Notes under the pieces: generated by a model
Seen by the model: the letters and a program-made list of their open reading frames with translations, nothing else
Told to the model about the DNA's origin: nothing
Database searches by the model: none
Assembly (NCBI RefSeq): GCF_963682185.1
Contig: NZ_OY821667.1
Coordinates: forward strand, 4,043,501-4,107,500
DNA from: an uncultured Cohaesibacter sp.
GTDB lineage: Bacteria > Pseudomonadota > Alphaproteobacteria > Rhizobiales > Cohaesibacteraceae
Reading direction: 5' to 3'
Length of the DNA: 64,000 bases
Part shown: piece by piece, positions 26,825 to 35,764 of the stretch
Layout: each line of letters starts with the position of its first letter
Position numbering within the stretch: the first letter of the stretch is position 1
Program-made: the position numbers and the translations under genes

Positions 26825-27457
26825 GAGTAAAAATTAAGCGTGCCTAATCTCTCATCAAAAGCAATTGATTCTCCGTGCCTCTATACTGTTGTCGCCCGAT
26901 ATTGCTTGGGTTTGTCTTGGTTTATGCTTGCCAATCGAATGGCTTGTCGAAAATTTTTGAAATATAATTTAAGAAAAATTTTTTACATGAGATGATGTAA
27001 TAAGTTTTCAATTATAGAATTAACGTAAAAAATATAACAAATAGAATACATTTATTTTAAGAAATATGTTGTTTGCGAAATTTGACATGGAGCCATTAAA
27101 ACTATATTTTCCATTCTCATCGAGTTTTCGGGCTTGGAGCCACAAATAGTCACGTCACAAAAATTTATTCAAAAAAATTTGAAACCAAATCCATTTTGGC
27201 GCGTTGACCGGTTGGAGAGATCCGCTGGCAGACAATCATGAGATGTTTCTCAAGCAAAGACATGTCCTGATTATCTACCAGACCAAGCCCGGACATTTTC
27301 TAAGGCCCCGAGCTTTGTGGTTTGCTGATGGGGTGAAACCTGAAAACAGAAAATACGAGCGAATTTGCAATTGATGATGTTTGTTTTATGGAGAAATAAA
27401 GTGCTGGATGGTTTAGCAGTTCGAACTCTTTGGGATTCTCTTTTTGGAGGGTGGCAG

Positions 27458-28687
27458 ATGGGCGGACGGCAAATTCCTGTCGCTGAATTTACGCCTGCGA
27501 GCCCGATTGCTCCTACAGATTCAGAGGATAAGGCCTCTCGTCCTAAAACCTCTTTACCGGAAAATGATGAAACCCACGCGCACCCTTTTTCGTCACTGAC
27601 GGTTGTTGGTGCAGGATCGTGGGGCACAGCCCTTGCCGCAACGGCAGCGCGCGCTGGAACTAAGACCATTCTCTGGGGGCGATCTGAAGAGGTGGTCAAC
27701 GAAATCAACGAGGCGCACACAAACTCTGTGTTTCTGCCCGACTGCGAATTGCCGCGCAATCTCAAGGCGACCTCTGATCTACAGGCTGCGTTGGCCGATG
27801 CCGACGCTGTGATGATCGTTGTGCCGTCCAGCGCCATTCGCGCCGTGTCCGAACAAGTCGCGGCCCACATTCCCGAGGGCGTGCCCATTGCTGTATGTGC
27901 CAAGGGGATTGAAGCGGATACAGGCCTTCTTATGACCCAGGTTGCCGAGTCCGAACTGGCCAATCATTCGGTGGGTGTCATTTCCGGGCCGACCTTTGCC
28001 CGCGAAACCGCGATAGGCCATCCGACGGCTGTTGTGTCGGCCTTTCCTTTCAGTTATGCGGACAGATTGACTCCGGATGAAAGCCCAGCCGTGCGCTTTG
28101 CCATGACGCTTAGCACAGAAGCCTTTCGTGCTTATGTCTCTGACGATCTGGTGGGCGTTGAAATCGGGGGGGCTGTCAAAAACGTGGTCGCCATCGCTTG
28201 CGGCATGATGCAGGGTGTTGGCTTTGCCGAAAATACCCGCGCAGCGCTGATTACCCGAGGCATCGATGAGATGATGGTGCTGGCCGAGAAGCTCGGCGGA
28301 CGCCGCGAAACCGTCGCCGGTCTGTCTGGCGTTGGTGATTTGACGCTGACATGTTCCTCGCCGACATCGCGCAACATGTCCCTTGGTCTGCAATTGGGGC
28401 AGGGGATCGAGCGAAAAGACTGCTTTGAAGGGCGCCATATCGTGGTTGAAGGCGAGGCCAATGCCCGCTCCATCACCGATCTGGCCCGTCGTCTTGGCGT
28501 TACCATGCCGATCTGTGAGGCCGTTCGCCGTATTCTTTATGAGGGTGCCGATATTGAACAGACCTTTGCTGCGCTCTGGTCGCGTCCCATCGAGGCCGAA
28601 CCGAGCGCCATGGATCTTTCCTATTCGCATCCGGCGAGCCAGGAAGCGCAAGAGGCTCTCGCCCGCGCCGCCGAGAAAATCTCCTGA
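27458..28687 (+). CDS. gpsA: NAD(P)-dependent glycerol-3-phosphate dehydrogenase
   Basis: This enzyme reduces dihydroxyacetone phosphate to sn-glycerol 3-phosphate. The Rossmann loop VVGAGSWGTALA is near residue 50, with SGPTFARE near 177, the catalytic lysine in GGAVKNVVA near 240, and GLSGVGDLTLTC near 288. I start at the ATG behind a perfect GGAGG (27446-27450), giving 409 residues; this leaves about 47 residues ahead of the Rossmann fold, an extension typical GpsA proteins (about 330 residues) lack. It leads a three-gene set with a sugar phosphatase and ggpS, where its product is the acceptor substrate. A housekeeping gpsA elsewhere is likely. Confidence 0.92.
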   Translation: MGGRQIPVAEFTPASPIAPTDSEDKASRPKTSLPENDETHAHPFSSLTVVGAGSWGTALAATAARAGTKTILWGRSEEVVNEINEAHTNSVFLPDCELPRNLKATSDLQAALADADAVMIVVPSSAIRAVSEQVAAHIPEGVPIAVCAKGIEADTGLLMTQVAESELANHSVGVISGPTFARETAIGHPTAVVSAFPFSYADRLTPDESPAVRFAMTLSTEAFRAYVSDDLVGVEIGGAVKNVVAIACGMMQGVGFAENTRAALITRGIDEMMVLAEKLGGRRETVAGLSGVGDLTLTCSSPTSRNMSLGLQLGQGIERKDCFEGRHIVVEGEANARSITDLARRLGVTMPICEAVRRILYEGADIEQTFAALWSRPIEAEPSAMDLSYSHPASQEAQEALARAAEKIS

Positions 28688-28732
28688 TCGCATCCCGTTA
28701 GCCTTTTTGAATAGCAATTTATTGGAGCCGAC

Positions 28733-29521
28733 ATGAACGAAATGAGTGCAGATATCAAAGCAGACATCGCCCAGAAGCGATTTGTGCTGGCAACCGATCT
28801 GGACGGGACCTTTCTTGGGGGCAGCGATGAAGATCGCAAGGCGCTCTATGACTGGATCGAAGCCAATCGCGACAGCGTCGGTCTTGTCTTTGTCACAGGG
28901 CGCGACCCGGAATTCATCGTGGAACTGACCTCACGCCAAGGGGTGCCGCGTCCGGAATATGTTGTCGGCGATATTGGAACGACCATCGCCAAGGTGACGC
29001 CTGAAGGGCATGTGGAGCCTATTCCGGCTCTGGAGCATGACATTGCCGCAGCCTGGAATGACAGTGGCGACAGAGTGCGCGACGCACTGGTCGACATCAA
29101 GGGGCTGACCCTTCAGCCAACCGGGTTTCGCTATCGGGTGAGCTACGATATGGACCCGGATCTGTTTGACGCCTCCGCCTGCAGCATCGTGGATGCCATG
29201 GGGCTTGACTGGATCATTTCCGCAGACCGGTATTTCGATGTGTTGCCCAAGGGCTTTTCCAAGGGGCCATCGCTGCTCAAGCTGATCGACCATCTTGGTC
29301 TGGATGCCAAGCGCGTTCTGGCCGCGGGCGACACACTGAATGATCTCTCCATGCTGCAATGTGGTGTTCCGGCCGTGGCCGTTGGTGGCGCCGAAGAGCC
29401 GCTGCTGGAGAAAGTGCACTTTCTGGATCATGTCCATGTTGCCAAGGCCATTGGCGCGGCCGGTATCGCAGAAGCCATTGGCGCGTTCGGCCTGCATCCG
29501 GGCATGAATCTCAAGGTCTGA
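28733..29521 (+). CDS. HAD phosphatase, probably glucosylglycerol-phosphate phosphatase
   Basis: This 262-residue protein belongs to the sucrose-phosphatase-like (C2B cap) HAD hydrolases. It has the nucleophile motif DLDGTF at about 23-28, TGRDPE near 50, the lysine region KGFSKGPS near 178-185, and GDTLNDLSM near 203. GGAG precedes the ATG. It lies between gpsA and ggpS, so the expected job is dephosphorylating glucosylglycerol-3-phosphate to the osmolyte glucosylglycerol. Mannosylfructose- or sucrose-phosphate phosphatase are family alternatives that the neighbourhood does not support. The phosphatase call is firm; the substrate is inferred. Confidence 0.82.
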   Translation: MNEMSADIKADIAQKRFVLATDLDGTFLGGSDEDRKALYDWIEANRDSVGLVFVTGRDPEFIVELTSRQGVPRPEYVVGDIGTTIAKVTPEGHVEPIPALEHDIAAAWNDSGDRVRDALVDIKGLTLQPTGFRYRVSYDMDPDLFDASACSIVDAMGLDWIISADRYFDVLPKGFSKGPSLLKLIDHLGLDAKRVLAAGDTLNDLSMLQCGVPAVAVGGAEEPLLEKVHFLDHVHVAKAIGAAGIAEAIGAFGLHPGMNLKV

Positions 29522-29600
29522 TGCCCCGCGGCTCAGACCTAAACCCTGAATTACCAAATTAAATTTCGCATTTTTGTCAAAAGGAAATAGAGATAGACCC

Positions 29601-31130
29601 ATGTCTTCTGATCTTGTCATCGTTTACCACCGCCAACCTTATGAAGAAGTTGAAGTCAACGGAAAGACCGAGCTTCGGGAAAACAAAAGCCCGAACGGCA
29701 TCGTTCCGACCCTAAAGAGCTTCTTTGGGGCCGTCGATCACGGCTCCTGGGTGGCCTGGAAGTTGGCAGAAGATCCTGCCAATCCAGATTTTGAGCAGGT
29801 GATCGAAGTGGAAGACGATCATGGCAAATATTCGGTCTCCCGCCTGCCACTGTCCGCCCATCAGGTAAAGGAATTTTATCACGTCACCTCCAAGGAAGCC
29901 TTCTGGCCGATCCTGCATGGTTTCCGTGAACGCTACAACTATGACCCGGTGGACTGGCCAAACTTCCGCGAGGTCAACTGGGCCTTTGCTGAAGCGGCTG
30001 CCGCTGAAGCTGCCGAAGGCGCCATGATCTGGGTGCATGATTATAACCTGTGGCTGGTGCCCGGCTATCTGCGCAAGATGCGCCCTGATCTGCGCATTGC
30101 CTTCTTCCACCACACGCCATTCCCGTCAGCAGACATGTTCAACATTCTGCCATGGCGTAAGGAGATCATTGAGAGCCTGTTGCAGTGTGACGTGGTCGGT
30201 TTCCATATTCCACGCTATGCGGCCAACTTTGTTTCCGCCGCCAGCAGTCTTGTGGATGTGGATGTTCTGCGCCGCGAGCTGGTTAGTGATGATCTGATCT
30301 TTGAAGGCACAGCTCTGACAGAACGCCGCGTTCCGACGCTCCTGAACTGGGAAGATCGCGAAATCGGTATTTCGGTTGCCCCTGTCGGTGTTGATGTCGA
30401 TTACATTACCGAGTGTGGCAACGATCCGGAAAATCTCAAGCGGGCCCGCGCCATCAAGGAAGAAATGGGCGATACCCAGTTGATCCTCTCTGTTGGCCGC
30501 ACCGACTACACCAAGGGTGGCGTCGAGCAGCTCGACAGCTTCGAGCGCCTGCTGGAGAACAACAAGGAGCTTATTGGCAACGTGCGCCTGATGCATGTTT
30601 CCGTGAGCGCCAACCGCAATATGAGCGCCTATGAAGAAATCCAGAATGACATTGAAGCCGCCGCTGGCCGCATCAATGGGCGTTTCGGTACGCTCGATTG
30701 GCAGCCGGTGACCTTGATTTCCCGCGCCATTCCTTTCTCGGATCTGGTCGCCTACTACCGCGCCGCCGATGTGGCATGGATCACGCCACTCGTTGATGGC
30801 ATGAACCTTGTGGCCAAGGAGTATGTGGCCTCCCGCGTTGATGGTGACGGAGTTTTGGTGTTGTCCGAATTCGCCGGTGCTGCCGTAGAAATGGGCTCGG
30901 CCGTGATTGCCAACCCATTCTCGCATCGCTCTATGGATGAGGCCATCCTGACGGCCCTCAATATGCCAGAAGAAGAACGCCGCACCCGCATGAAGCTGTT
31001 GCGCGATGCCGTATCTCGCCGCGATATCAAGGCCTGGGGCGATCAGCTCGAAGCGGAATTCTCTGCCCTCAAGGCCGCCCAGCGTCGCCGCACTTTCCAC
31101 TCGGCCTTCAAACCGGGTGCCCAAAGCTAA
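29601..31130 (+). CDS. ggpS: Glucosylglycerol-phosphate synthase (GT20)
   Basis: This 509-residue glycosyltransferase of family GT20 resembles GgpS more than trehalose-phosphate synthase OtsA, in my reading of the N-terminal region (VYHRQPYEE, NGIVPTL) and the FFHHTPFPSADMFNILPW segment. It would couple ADP-glucose and glycerol 3-phosphate to glucosylglycerol-3-phosphate in the cytoplasm. Other GT20 features are VHDYNLWLVP, VGRTDYTKG and DGMNLVAKEY. The start at 29601 is chosen for homology; a TTG at 29574 would add 9 residues. With gpsA and the HAD phosphatase it forms a salt-stress osmolyte operon. Confidence 0.88.
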   Translation: MSSDLVIVYHRQPYEEVEVNGKTELRENKSPNGIVPTLKSFFGAVDHGSWVAWKLAEDPANPDFEQVIEVEDDHGKYSVSRLPLSAHQVKEFYHVTSKEAFWPILHGFRERYNYDPVDWPNFREVNWAFAEAAAAEAAEGAMIWVHDYNLWLVPGYLRKMRPDLRIAFFHHTPFPSADMFNILPWRKEIIESLLQCDVVGFHIPRYAANFVSAASSLVDVDVLRRELVSDDLIFEGTALTERRVPTLLNWEDREIGISVAPVGVDVDYITECGNDPENLKRARAIKEEMGDTQLILSVGRTDYTKGGVEQLDSFERLLENNKELIGNVRLMHVSVSANRNMSAYEEIQNDIEAAAGRINGRFGTLDWQPVTLISRAIPFSDLVAYYRAADVAWITPLVDGMNLVAKEYVASRVDGDGVLVLSEFAGAAVEMGSAVIANPFSHRSMDEAILTALNMPEEERRTRMKLLRDAVSRRDIKAWGDQLEAEFSALKAAQRRRTFHSAFKPGAQS

Positions 31131-31160
31131 AACGCAGAGCGTTTAAAGGATAAAATGATA

Positions 31161-31190
31161 AAAGCCGGGCTTTCTGCCCGGCTTTTTTGT
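31161..31190 (+). terminator. Terminator of the gpsA-ggpS operon
   Basis: AAGCCGGGC (31162-31170) pairs with GCCCGGCTT (31176-31184) and is followed by a T run. Between here and 31535 several short frames exist, none supportable. Confidence 0.9.
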
Positions 31191-31539
31191 GTTGAGAGTG
31201 CGCCTTTAAATGAAGCAATGCCCCTTTGGTCAAGGCTCTCCTCCTGCATATAAAACGCCCAGCCAGCAGAAGATCTGCAAACAACGATTGCTTCATCTCC
31301 TTTACTCAGGCTGGGCAAGCCATTCATCGTGCTGCACAAACAGTGCTGGCTGATCTGTTGGCGATTGCGCAACGGGCTGAGCCTGTTGAGGGGATTGGTA
31401 AGAATGGAACGCCTGTTATCTATCTCATTATTGTATAAGCTTTTGTGGGGAGAGGCAGTAGGAATGTCTATGCCCTCGCCAAATTTCACCCGCTTCGCCT
31501 ACTGGTGCCAGAGTGAACTGGCAAAATGGCAAAGGAAAA

Positions 31540-31559
31540 GGGGCGCCCAGTGGCGCCCC
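31540..31559 (-). terminator. Terminator of the PQQ dehydrogenase operon
   Basis: GGGGCGCC-N4-GGCGCCCC forms an 8-bp perfect stem; on the minus strand it is followed by TTTTCC. It lies about 45 bases past the stop of the large subunit gene. Confidence 0.7.
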
Positions 31560-31602
31560 TTCAGCAAGCGTTTTGCTTTTCTCATGATGATCAGATCGCT
31601 GA

Positions 31603-33786
31603 TCAATCCGGCAGGGCATAGACTGCGATCTGATCACCCACCGTTGGTTTCAGGATCGAGTTACCGCCCGAGATAAAGGCGACATACTGCTTGCCCTGAT
31701 ACTCATAGACAGCAGGGTTGGCCACAACGGGGGCCTCGAGCTGATCGGACCAAAGGACTTCACCTGTGCTGAGGTCATAGGCGCGAGCCTTGGCATCCAT
31801 GGTTGCTCCAATAAAGACCAGTCCGCCCTTGGTAACAGCAGGGCCGCCGATAGTGGGAGAGCCCATGCTCTCGGGCATGAAAAAGCCATACCGCTGGGAT
31901 TCCCCGATTGGCCTGCGCCATTTGACGTCACCTGTATGCATGTTGAGCGCGACGAGTTCTCCGAACGGTGGTTTCCAACATGGCATGCCCAACCAATTCA
32001 TGGCATTCATCAAGCTCATGCCATAAGGGGCACCTTTCTGCGGGTAAAAGCCGTTTTCATTGCCGGAGCCACTATTGATCTTGTCATAGTCTTTACGCGC
32101 AAACAGCTTGATATATTGCACGATATGAGAGGTATTGACGATGGCCGTCTGGCTTTCTGGATCAAAGGCCACTCCGCCCCATTGAACGCCACCGGCACTG
32201 TCCGGATAAGTGAGAACGCCTTCGCCCTTGGTGGTTGGTGGGGTATACATGCCCTCATAGCTGAGCTTGTCAAACAGCGCCGAGCAAGACCCTCCGCCGA
32301 CGATATCGGCAATTTTCCAGACTTCCGGCTTTTCCGACTGGTCCAGCAGAGGAGCCGGTTTGGTCGGGAAGGGCTGGGTCGCGGCATAGACTTCGCCGTC
32401 AATCGTACCATCGCCCTGTGGCACCGGACGCTCTTCGATTGGCCAGACATCTTCTCCCGTCTCGCGGTTGACCACGAACAGGAAGCCCATCTTGGTACCC
32501 TGAACGAGCGCCGGGATGTCTTTGCCGTCAACCGTTATGTCCATCAGGGTCGGCGCGGAGTTGATATCATAGTCCCAGATATCATGATGGACCCACTGGC
32601 GCGACCAGACAACTTCGCCGGTTTCCAGATCGAGAGCCGTGGTGGAGGTGGCATATGGGATCTGCTGTTTGCGGTTTCCGCCCCAATAGTTGGGAGATGG
32701 CGAGGCAATCGGCAGATAGACAAGTCCCAGATCCTCATCCACGGACATCGCGGTCCAGACATTGGCCGTGCCGGTCTGGCGGCGGATATTTTCCGGAATG
32801 GTGTCAAAGGCCCACTGCAAGTCGCCAGTCTGCGGATCAACCGAGAATACGGCTCCCGGAGGGGCCTCGGAATATTCCCAGTCCATGCCGGCCCAGCCCA
32901 TGATCAAATGGTTGCCGGTAACGGTGGGTGGCTGCAACAGCGAAAGCGGGAAGCGGTCCGGGCGCGTGTTCCACTGGTTCACATCCAATGCGCCATTGTC
33001 GCCGAAAGCCTTGCAGGCTTCTCCACTATCCGCATCCACAGCAAACAGGCGCGCATCCATGGTGCCGATATAGACGATCTTCTGGCAAGGTTCACCGGCA
33101 ACAGGATTGTCAGCCTCCCAATAGGCAACGCCGCGGTTCTTGAGCGCTGGCTGCGTCAGGGCTTCCAGTCTCGACTTGGTGTCAAACGCCCATTTCTGTT
33201 TACCCGTTGCCGGATCAAGCGCCAGAATGCGATAGAATGGGGTGCCTATATAAAGTGTGTCATTGGCAAACACCGGTGTTGCAGACCATACGGTCGCAGG
33301 TGTGTCGCCACTACCATCGGAGACGTCTCCGGTATGGACTTCCCAGACCTTTTCGAGCTCACTCACATTGTCTTTGTTGATCTGGTCAAGAGGGGCATAT
33401 TTCTGGGCATTCAACTGGCCATGGAAGCTGTTCCATGTTGCCTGTTGTGGCACCAGCGGGATGCCTTTGCGCTGACGAGGAGTGGTGTTGAGAACGGGAG
33501 CCACTACACCGTCATTGACATCCTGAACAGGGGCAGGCGGAACATAGCCCCCGGCCTCATCCTCGCTATCGGGGTCTGGGCTTTGGGCCATCCCATCGGT
33601 ATCGGTGGTTGTCGCCTCGTTGCCATCTTCCGCCGTGGCAGGGGTTTCTGCCTGGGCTTCAGGCAAGGTGACATCAGCAGTGCTTGCCGGGGCATCGGCT
33701 TCGCTATTTTCCTGTGCCAGCGTCAGAGTGCTGGTCATGGAGAGGCAAAGGGCACTGCTTAATAAAATTCGTGTGAGAGTTTTCAT
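31603..33786 (-). CDS. sldA: PQQ-dependent membrane-bound dehydrogenase, large catalytic subunit (SldA/Gcd-like)
   Basis: This 727-residue protein has a signal peptide (to about residue 24), an acidic, Ala/Thr-rich linker (about 25-85) and an eight-bladed quinoprotein propeller of the glucose/quinate/shikimate/polyol class. Characteristic segments are ATWNSFHGQLNAQKYAPLDQ, PPGAVFSVDPQTG, WVHHDIWDYDINSAPTL and SMGSPTIGGPAVT. The five-helix anchor of single-chain GDH is missing; a separate small membrane protein precedes it with an ATGA overlap, as in sldBA of acetic acid bacteria. It would oxidise a polyol or sugar in the periplasm and reduce ubiquinone. The substrate is not predictable. A sigma-EcfG promoter lies upstream of the pair. 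Confidence 0.8.
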   Translation of the reverse strand: MKTLTRILLSSALCLSMTSTLTLAQENSEADAPASTADVTLPEAQAETPATAEDGNEATTTDTDGMAQSPDPDSEDEAGGYVPPAPVQDVNDGVVAPVLNTTPRQRKGIPLVPQQATWNSFHGQLNAQKYAPLDQINKDNVSELEKVWEVHTGDVSDGSGDTPATVWSATPVFANDTLYIGTPFYRILALDPATGKQKWAFDTKSRLEALTQPALKNRGVAYWEADNPVAGEPCQKIVYIGTMDARLFAVDADSGEACKAFGDNGALDVNQWNTRPDRFPLSLLQPPTVTGNHLIMGWAGMDWEYSEAPPGAVFSVDPQTGDLQWAFDTIPENIRRQTGTANVWTAMSVDEDLGLVYLPIASPSPNYWGGNRKQQIPYATSTTALDLETGEVVWSRQWVHHDIWDYDINSAPTLMDITVDGKDIPALVQGTKMGFLFVVNRETGEDVWPIEERPVPQGDGTIDGEVYAATQPFPTKPAPLLDQSEKPEVWKIADIVGGGSCSALFDKLSYEGMYTPPTTKGEGVLTYPDSAGGVQWGGVAFDPESQTAIVNTSHIVQYIKLFARKDYDKINSGSGNENGFYPQKGAPYGMSLMNAMNWLGMPCWKPPFGELVALNMHTGDVKWRRPIGESQRYGFFMPESMGSPTIGGPAVTKGGLVFIGATMDAKARAYDLSTGEVLWSDQLEAPVVANPAVYEYQGKQYVAFISGGNSILKPTVGDQIAVYALPD

Positions 33787-34181
33787 GCTGCTGCTCCCTG
33801 AGTCTTCTGACTGGATGCGGATTTGCCGCCTCCGGTCACTGAGCCGGTGAAGGCGCTGATCAAAGCGCCAATGAGGGCAATAGCCATGGCGACCATCAAC
33901 AACCACTCATGCAAGAAATAGCCCGCAGCAATGGTACAGACTGCGTCAACCAGTATGAGGAACATCACGGTTTTGCGCATGATGCCGGATGGCAGGATAG
34001 GATGGATGAGGGCGGCAACCAGCATGATGCCAGTCGAAAATACAACCAGCCCGGCACCGATGGTCTCTGTCACACCCGTGAGGGGGGCTATATAGTGATA
34101 AAGCGTGATAGCTAACCCTGCCGCCGCGCTAACCAAAAGCAGCAGGGGCCCCGAGGAATATCGATCGGGTAGAATCTTCAT
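33783..34181 (-). CDS. sldB: Small membrane-anchor subunit of the PQQ dehydrogenase (SldB-like)
   Basis: This 132-residue protein has four hydrophobic segments (about 10-30, 38-60, 66-88 and 90-112) and a short polar tail, equivalent to the N-terminal membrane part of single-chain quinoprotein glucose dehydrogenase. It would anchor the large subunit and host the ubiquinone site. AGAGGA precedes the ATG, and its stop overlaps the large-subunit start. Its family is inferred from topology and gene order rather than from diagnostic motifs. Confidence 0.7.
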   Translation of the reverse strand: MKILPDRYSSGPLLLLVSAAAGLAITLYHYIAPLTGVTETIGAGLVVFSTGIMLVAALIHPILPSGIMRKTVMFLILVDAVCTIAAGYFLHEWLLMVAMAIALIGALISAFTGSVTGGGKSASSQKTQGAAA

Positions 34182-34351
34182 GGTTTATCCTCTCAATAAG
34201 ATATGCTGCGTGCCTAGAAGAAGCAGATCGCTGAAAGCGATCCGATTAGCCTTTATGAGGCAGGCAAGATGCAGAGCCGGAAGGCAAGCGCAGCTTTAAG
34301 CTTTGAGGAGCGTCTGCCTGATAAAAGGCAGCGCTCGCCCTACATAAAATC

Positions 34352-34376
34352 AACGTGTCAATTTTATGAAAGTTCC
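34352..34376 (-). promoter_or_regulatory. Sigma-EcfG promoter of sldBA
   Basis: On the minus strand, GGAAC (34376-34372), 16 bases, then CGTT (34355-34352): a perfect match to the EcfG consensus, about 170 bases before sldB. No gene is seen in the rest of 34182-34621. Confidence 0.65.
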
Positions 34377-34621
34377 TTGGAAATTTTTACGCAGCAGCAG
34401 AGCCCGGTCAGAAAACGCGCTGGAAGCCAGCTGTTGCCAGTTTTTCAGTGCAGAAGAAGGCTCACCTGACCATTTCCATTTTACGCACCCTTGTTTGAAA
34501 GGCCATCGGCTCTCACAATGGCTTCAGAACAAGGGCCAACAGGGCTTCGGTTCCGCTGATAGGGACCCGTGATAGGGGAAAGGCCTGATCGCCCGGATAT
34601 CTTGAAAGGAGACCAAATCAG

Positions 34622-35575
34622 ATGGAAAAGAAAGCACTCGGAAATACCGGTTTTGACATCGCTCCGATCGTCTTTGGTGGCAATGTATTCGGCTGGACGC
34701 TTGATGAGCAGGAGAGCTTCCGCATTCTTGACGCCTTCATTGATAGTGGCTTTGATGCAATAGATACAGCCGATGCCTATTCGCGCTGGGCTGAGGGCAA
34801 CAAGGGGGGTGAATCCGAGACCATTTTGGGTAAGTGGTTCAAGGCGCGCCCGGGGATGCGTGACAAGGTCAAGCTCTTCACCAAGGTCGGTTCCGATATG
34901 GGGATTCCCGGTCATAAGGGGCTGAAAGAAGAATGGATCCTCAAGGCCGTTGATGACTCACTTTCCCGCCTCGGTGTGGACTATATCGACCTCTATTTCT
35001 CCCATTGGCCTGATCCGGATGCCTCTCATTCGGAAACACTGGGCGCATATGACAAGCTGCTCAAGGCCGGAAAGATCCGCACCATTGGTGCCTCCAACTA
35101 TGATCTGGCGCTGATGACAGGGGCGCTTGAAGCGTCACAAAAGGAAGGCCTGCCCTTCTATCAGGTGCTGCAGCCGGAATTCAATCTCAATTCTCGTGAA
35201 AAATTCCCGACCCCGCTCAAGGATTTCTGCGTTGAAAAGTCCATTGGGGTCATCACCTATTTCAGTCTCGCATCTGGCTTCCTGACGGGTAAATACCGAA
35301 CAGAGGAAGACTTCAAGGGCCCGAAACGGGGTGAGATGGCCAAGCGCTTCTACAATGAAAAGGGGATGCATGTGCTCACGGTGCTGGACGAAGTAGCCGC
35401 AAACCATGATGCCAAGTTGGCCGAAGTTGCCCTCGCCTGGATCATCGGAAGCGAAGGGGTTACCGCACCGATTGCAAGCGCAACCAGCCTTTCCCAGATA
35501 GAAAGCTTCGTGAAGGCTGTCGAGTTGAATTTGACCCCAGAGGAAATGGATAGCCTTACCAAGGCTGGCCTCTGA
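34622..35575 (+). CDS. Aldo/keto reductase
   Basis: This 317-residue NADPH-dependent oxidoreductase has the AKR catalytic elements: DTADAYS near 47-53 (Asp and Tyr), the lysine in LFTKVGSD near 88, and the histidine region YFSHWPDPD near 124. GASNYD and the C-terminal cofactor region (IIGSEGVTAPIASATS) are also typical. It matches the YajO/IolS-like group acting on small aldehydes or sugars. AAAGGAG precedes the ATG. It is a single gene with its own terminator; its substrate is unknown. Confidence 0.88.
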   Translation: MEKKALGNTGFDIAPIVFGGNVFGWTLDEQESFRILDAFIDSGFDAIDTADAYSRWAEGNKGGESETILGKWFKARPGMRDKVKLFTKVGSDMGIPGHKGLKEEWILKAVDDSLSRLGVDYIDLYFSHWPDPDASHSETLGAYDKLLKAGKIRTIGASNYDLALMTGALEASQKEGLPFYQVLQPEFNLNSREKFPTPLKDFCVEKSIGVITYFSLASGFLTGKYRTEEDFKGPKRGEMAKRFYNEKGMHVLTVLDEVAANHDAKLAEVALAWIIGSEGVTAPIASATSLSQIESFVKAVELNLTPEEMDSLTKAGL

Positions 35576-35608
35576 AGGTTTGACGGTATATCGGTTGGAA
35601 GAAACGAC

Positions 35609-35648
35609 AAGAAGGCACCGCCCTGGAGGATGGACGGTGCCTTCTTTC
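35609..35648 (+). terminator. Terminator of the aldo/keto reductase gene
   Basis: AAGAAGGCACCG (35609-35620) pairs with CGGTGCCTTCTT (35635-35646), followed by T. Its A-rich left side could also serve the convergent PRC-barrel gene. Confidence 0.85.
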
Positions 35649-35764
35649 ATATCTGTCGCATCACGCGGACCATTCAGATCCTGATGCAATCAGAGGGAGG
35701 CGATACTTCTTATTGTTTTTATTTCAGCGCCTTACCCTTGTTGTCTGCCAGTCGCCTAGAAGCG

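Noticed and set aside
31200..31535. Short frames between ggpS and the PQQ dehydrogenase operon
   Set aside because: Frames on both strands of 60-120 codons overlap each other, lack ribosome sites and resemble nothing.
31936..33762. A 608-codon plus-strand frame opposite the PQQ dehydrogenase
   Set aside because: The minus strand encodes a clear quinoprotein; the opposite frame has no recognisable domain.
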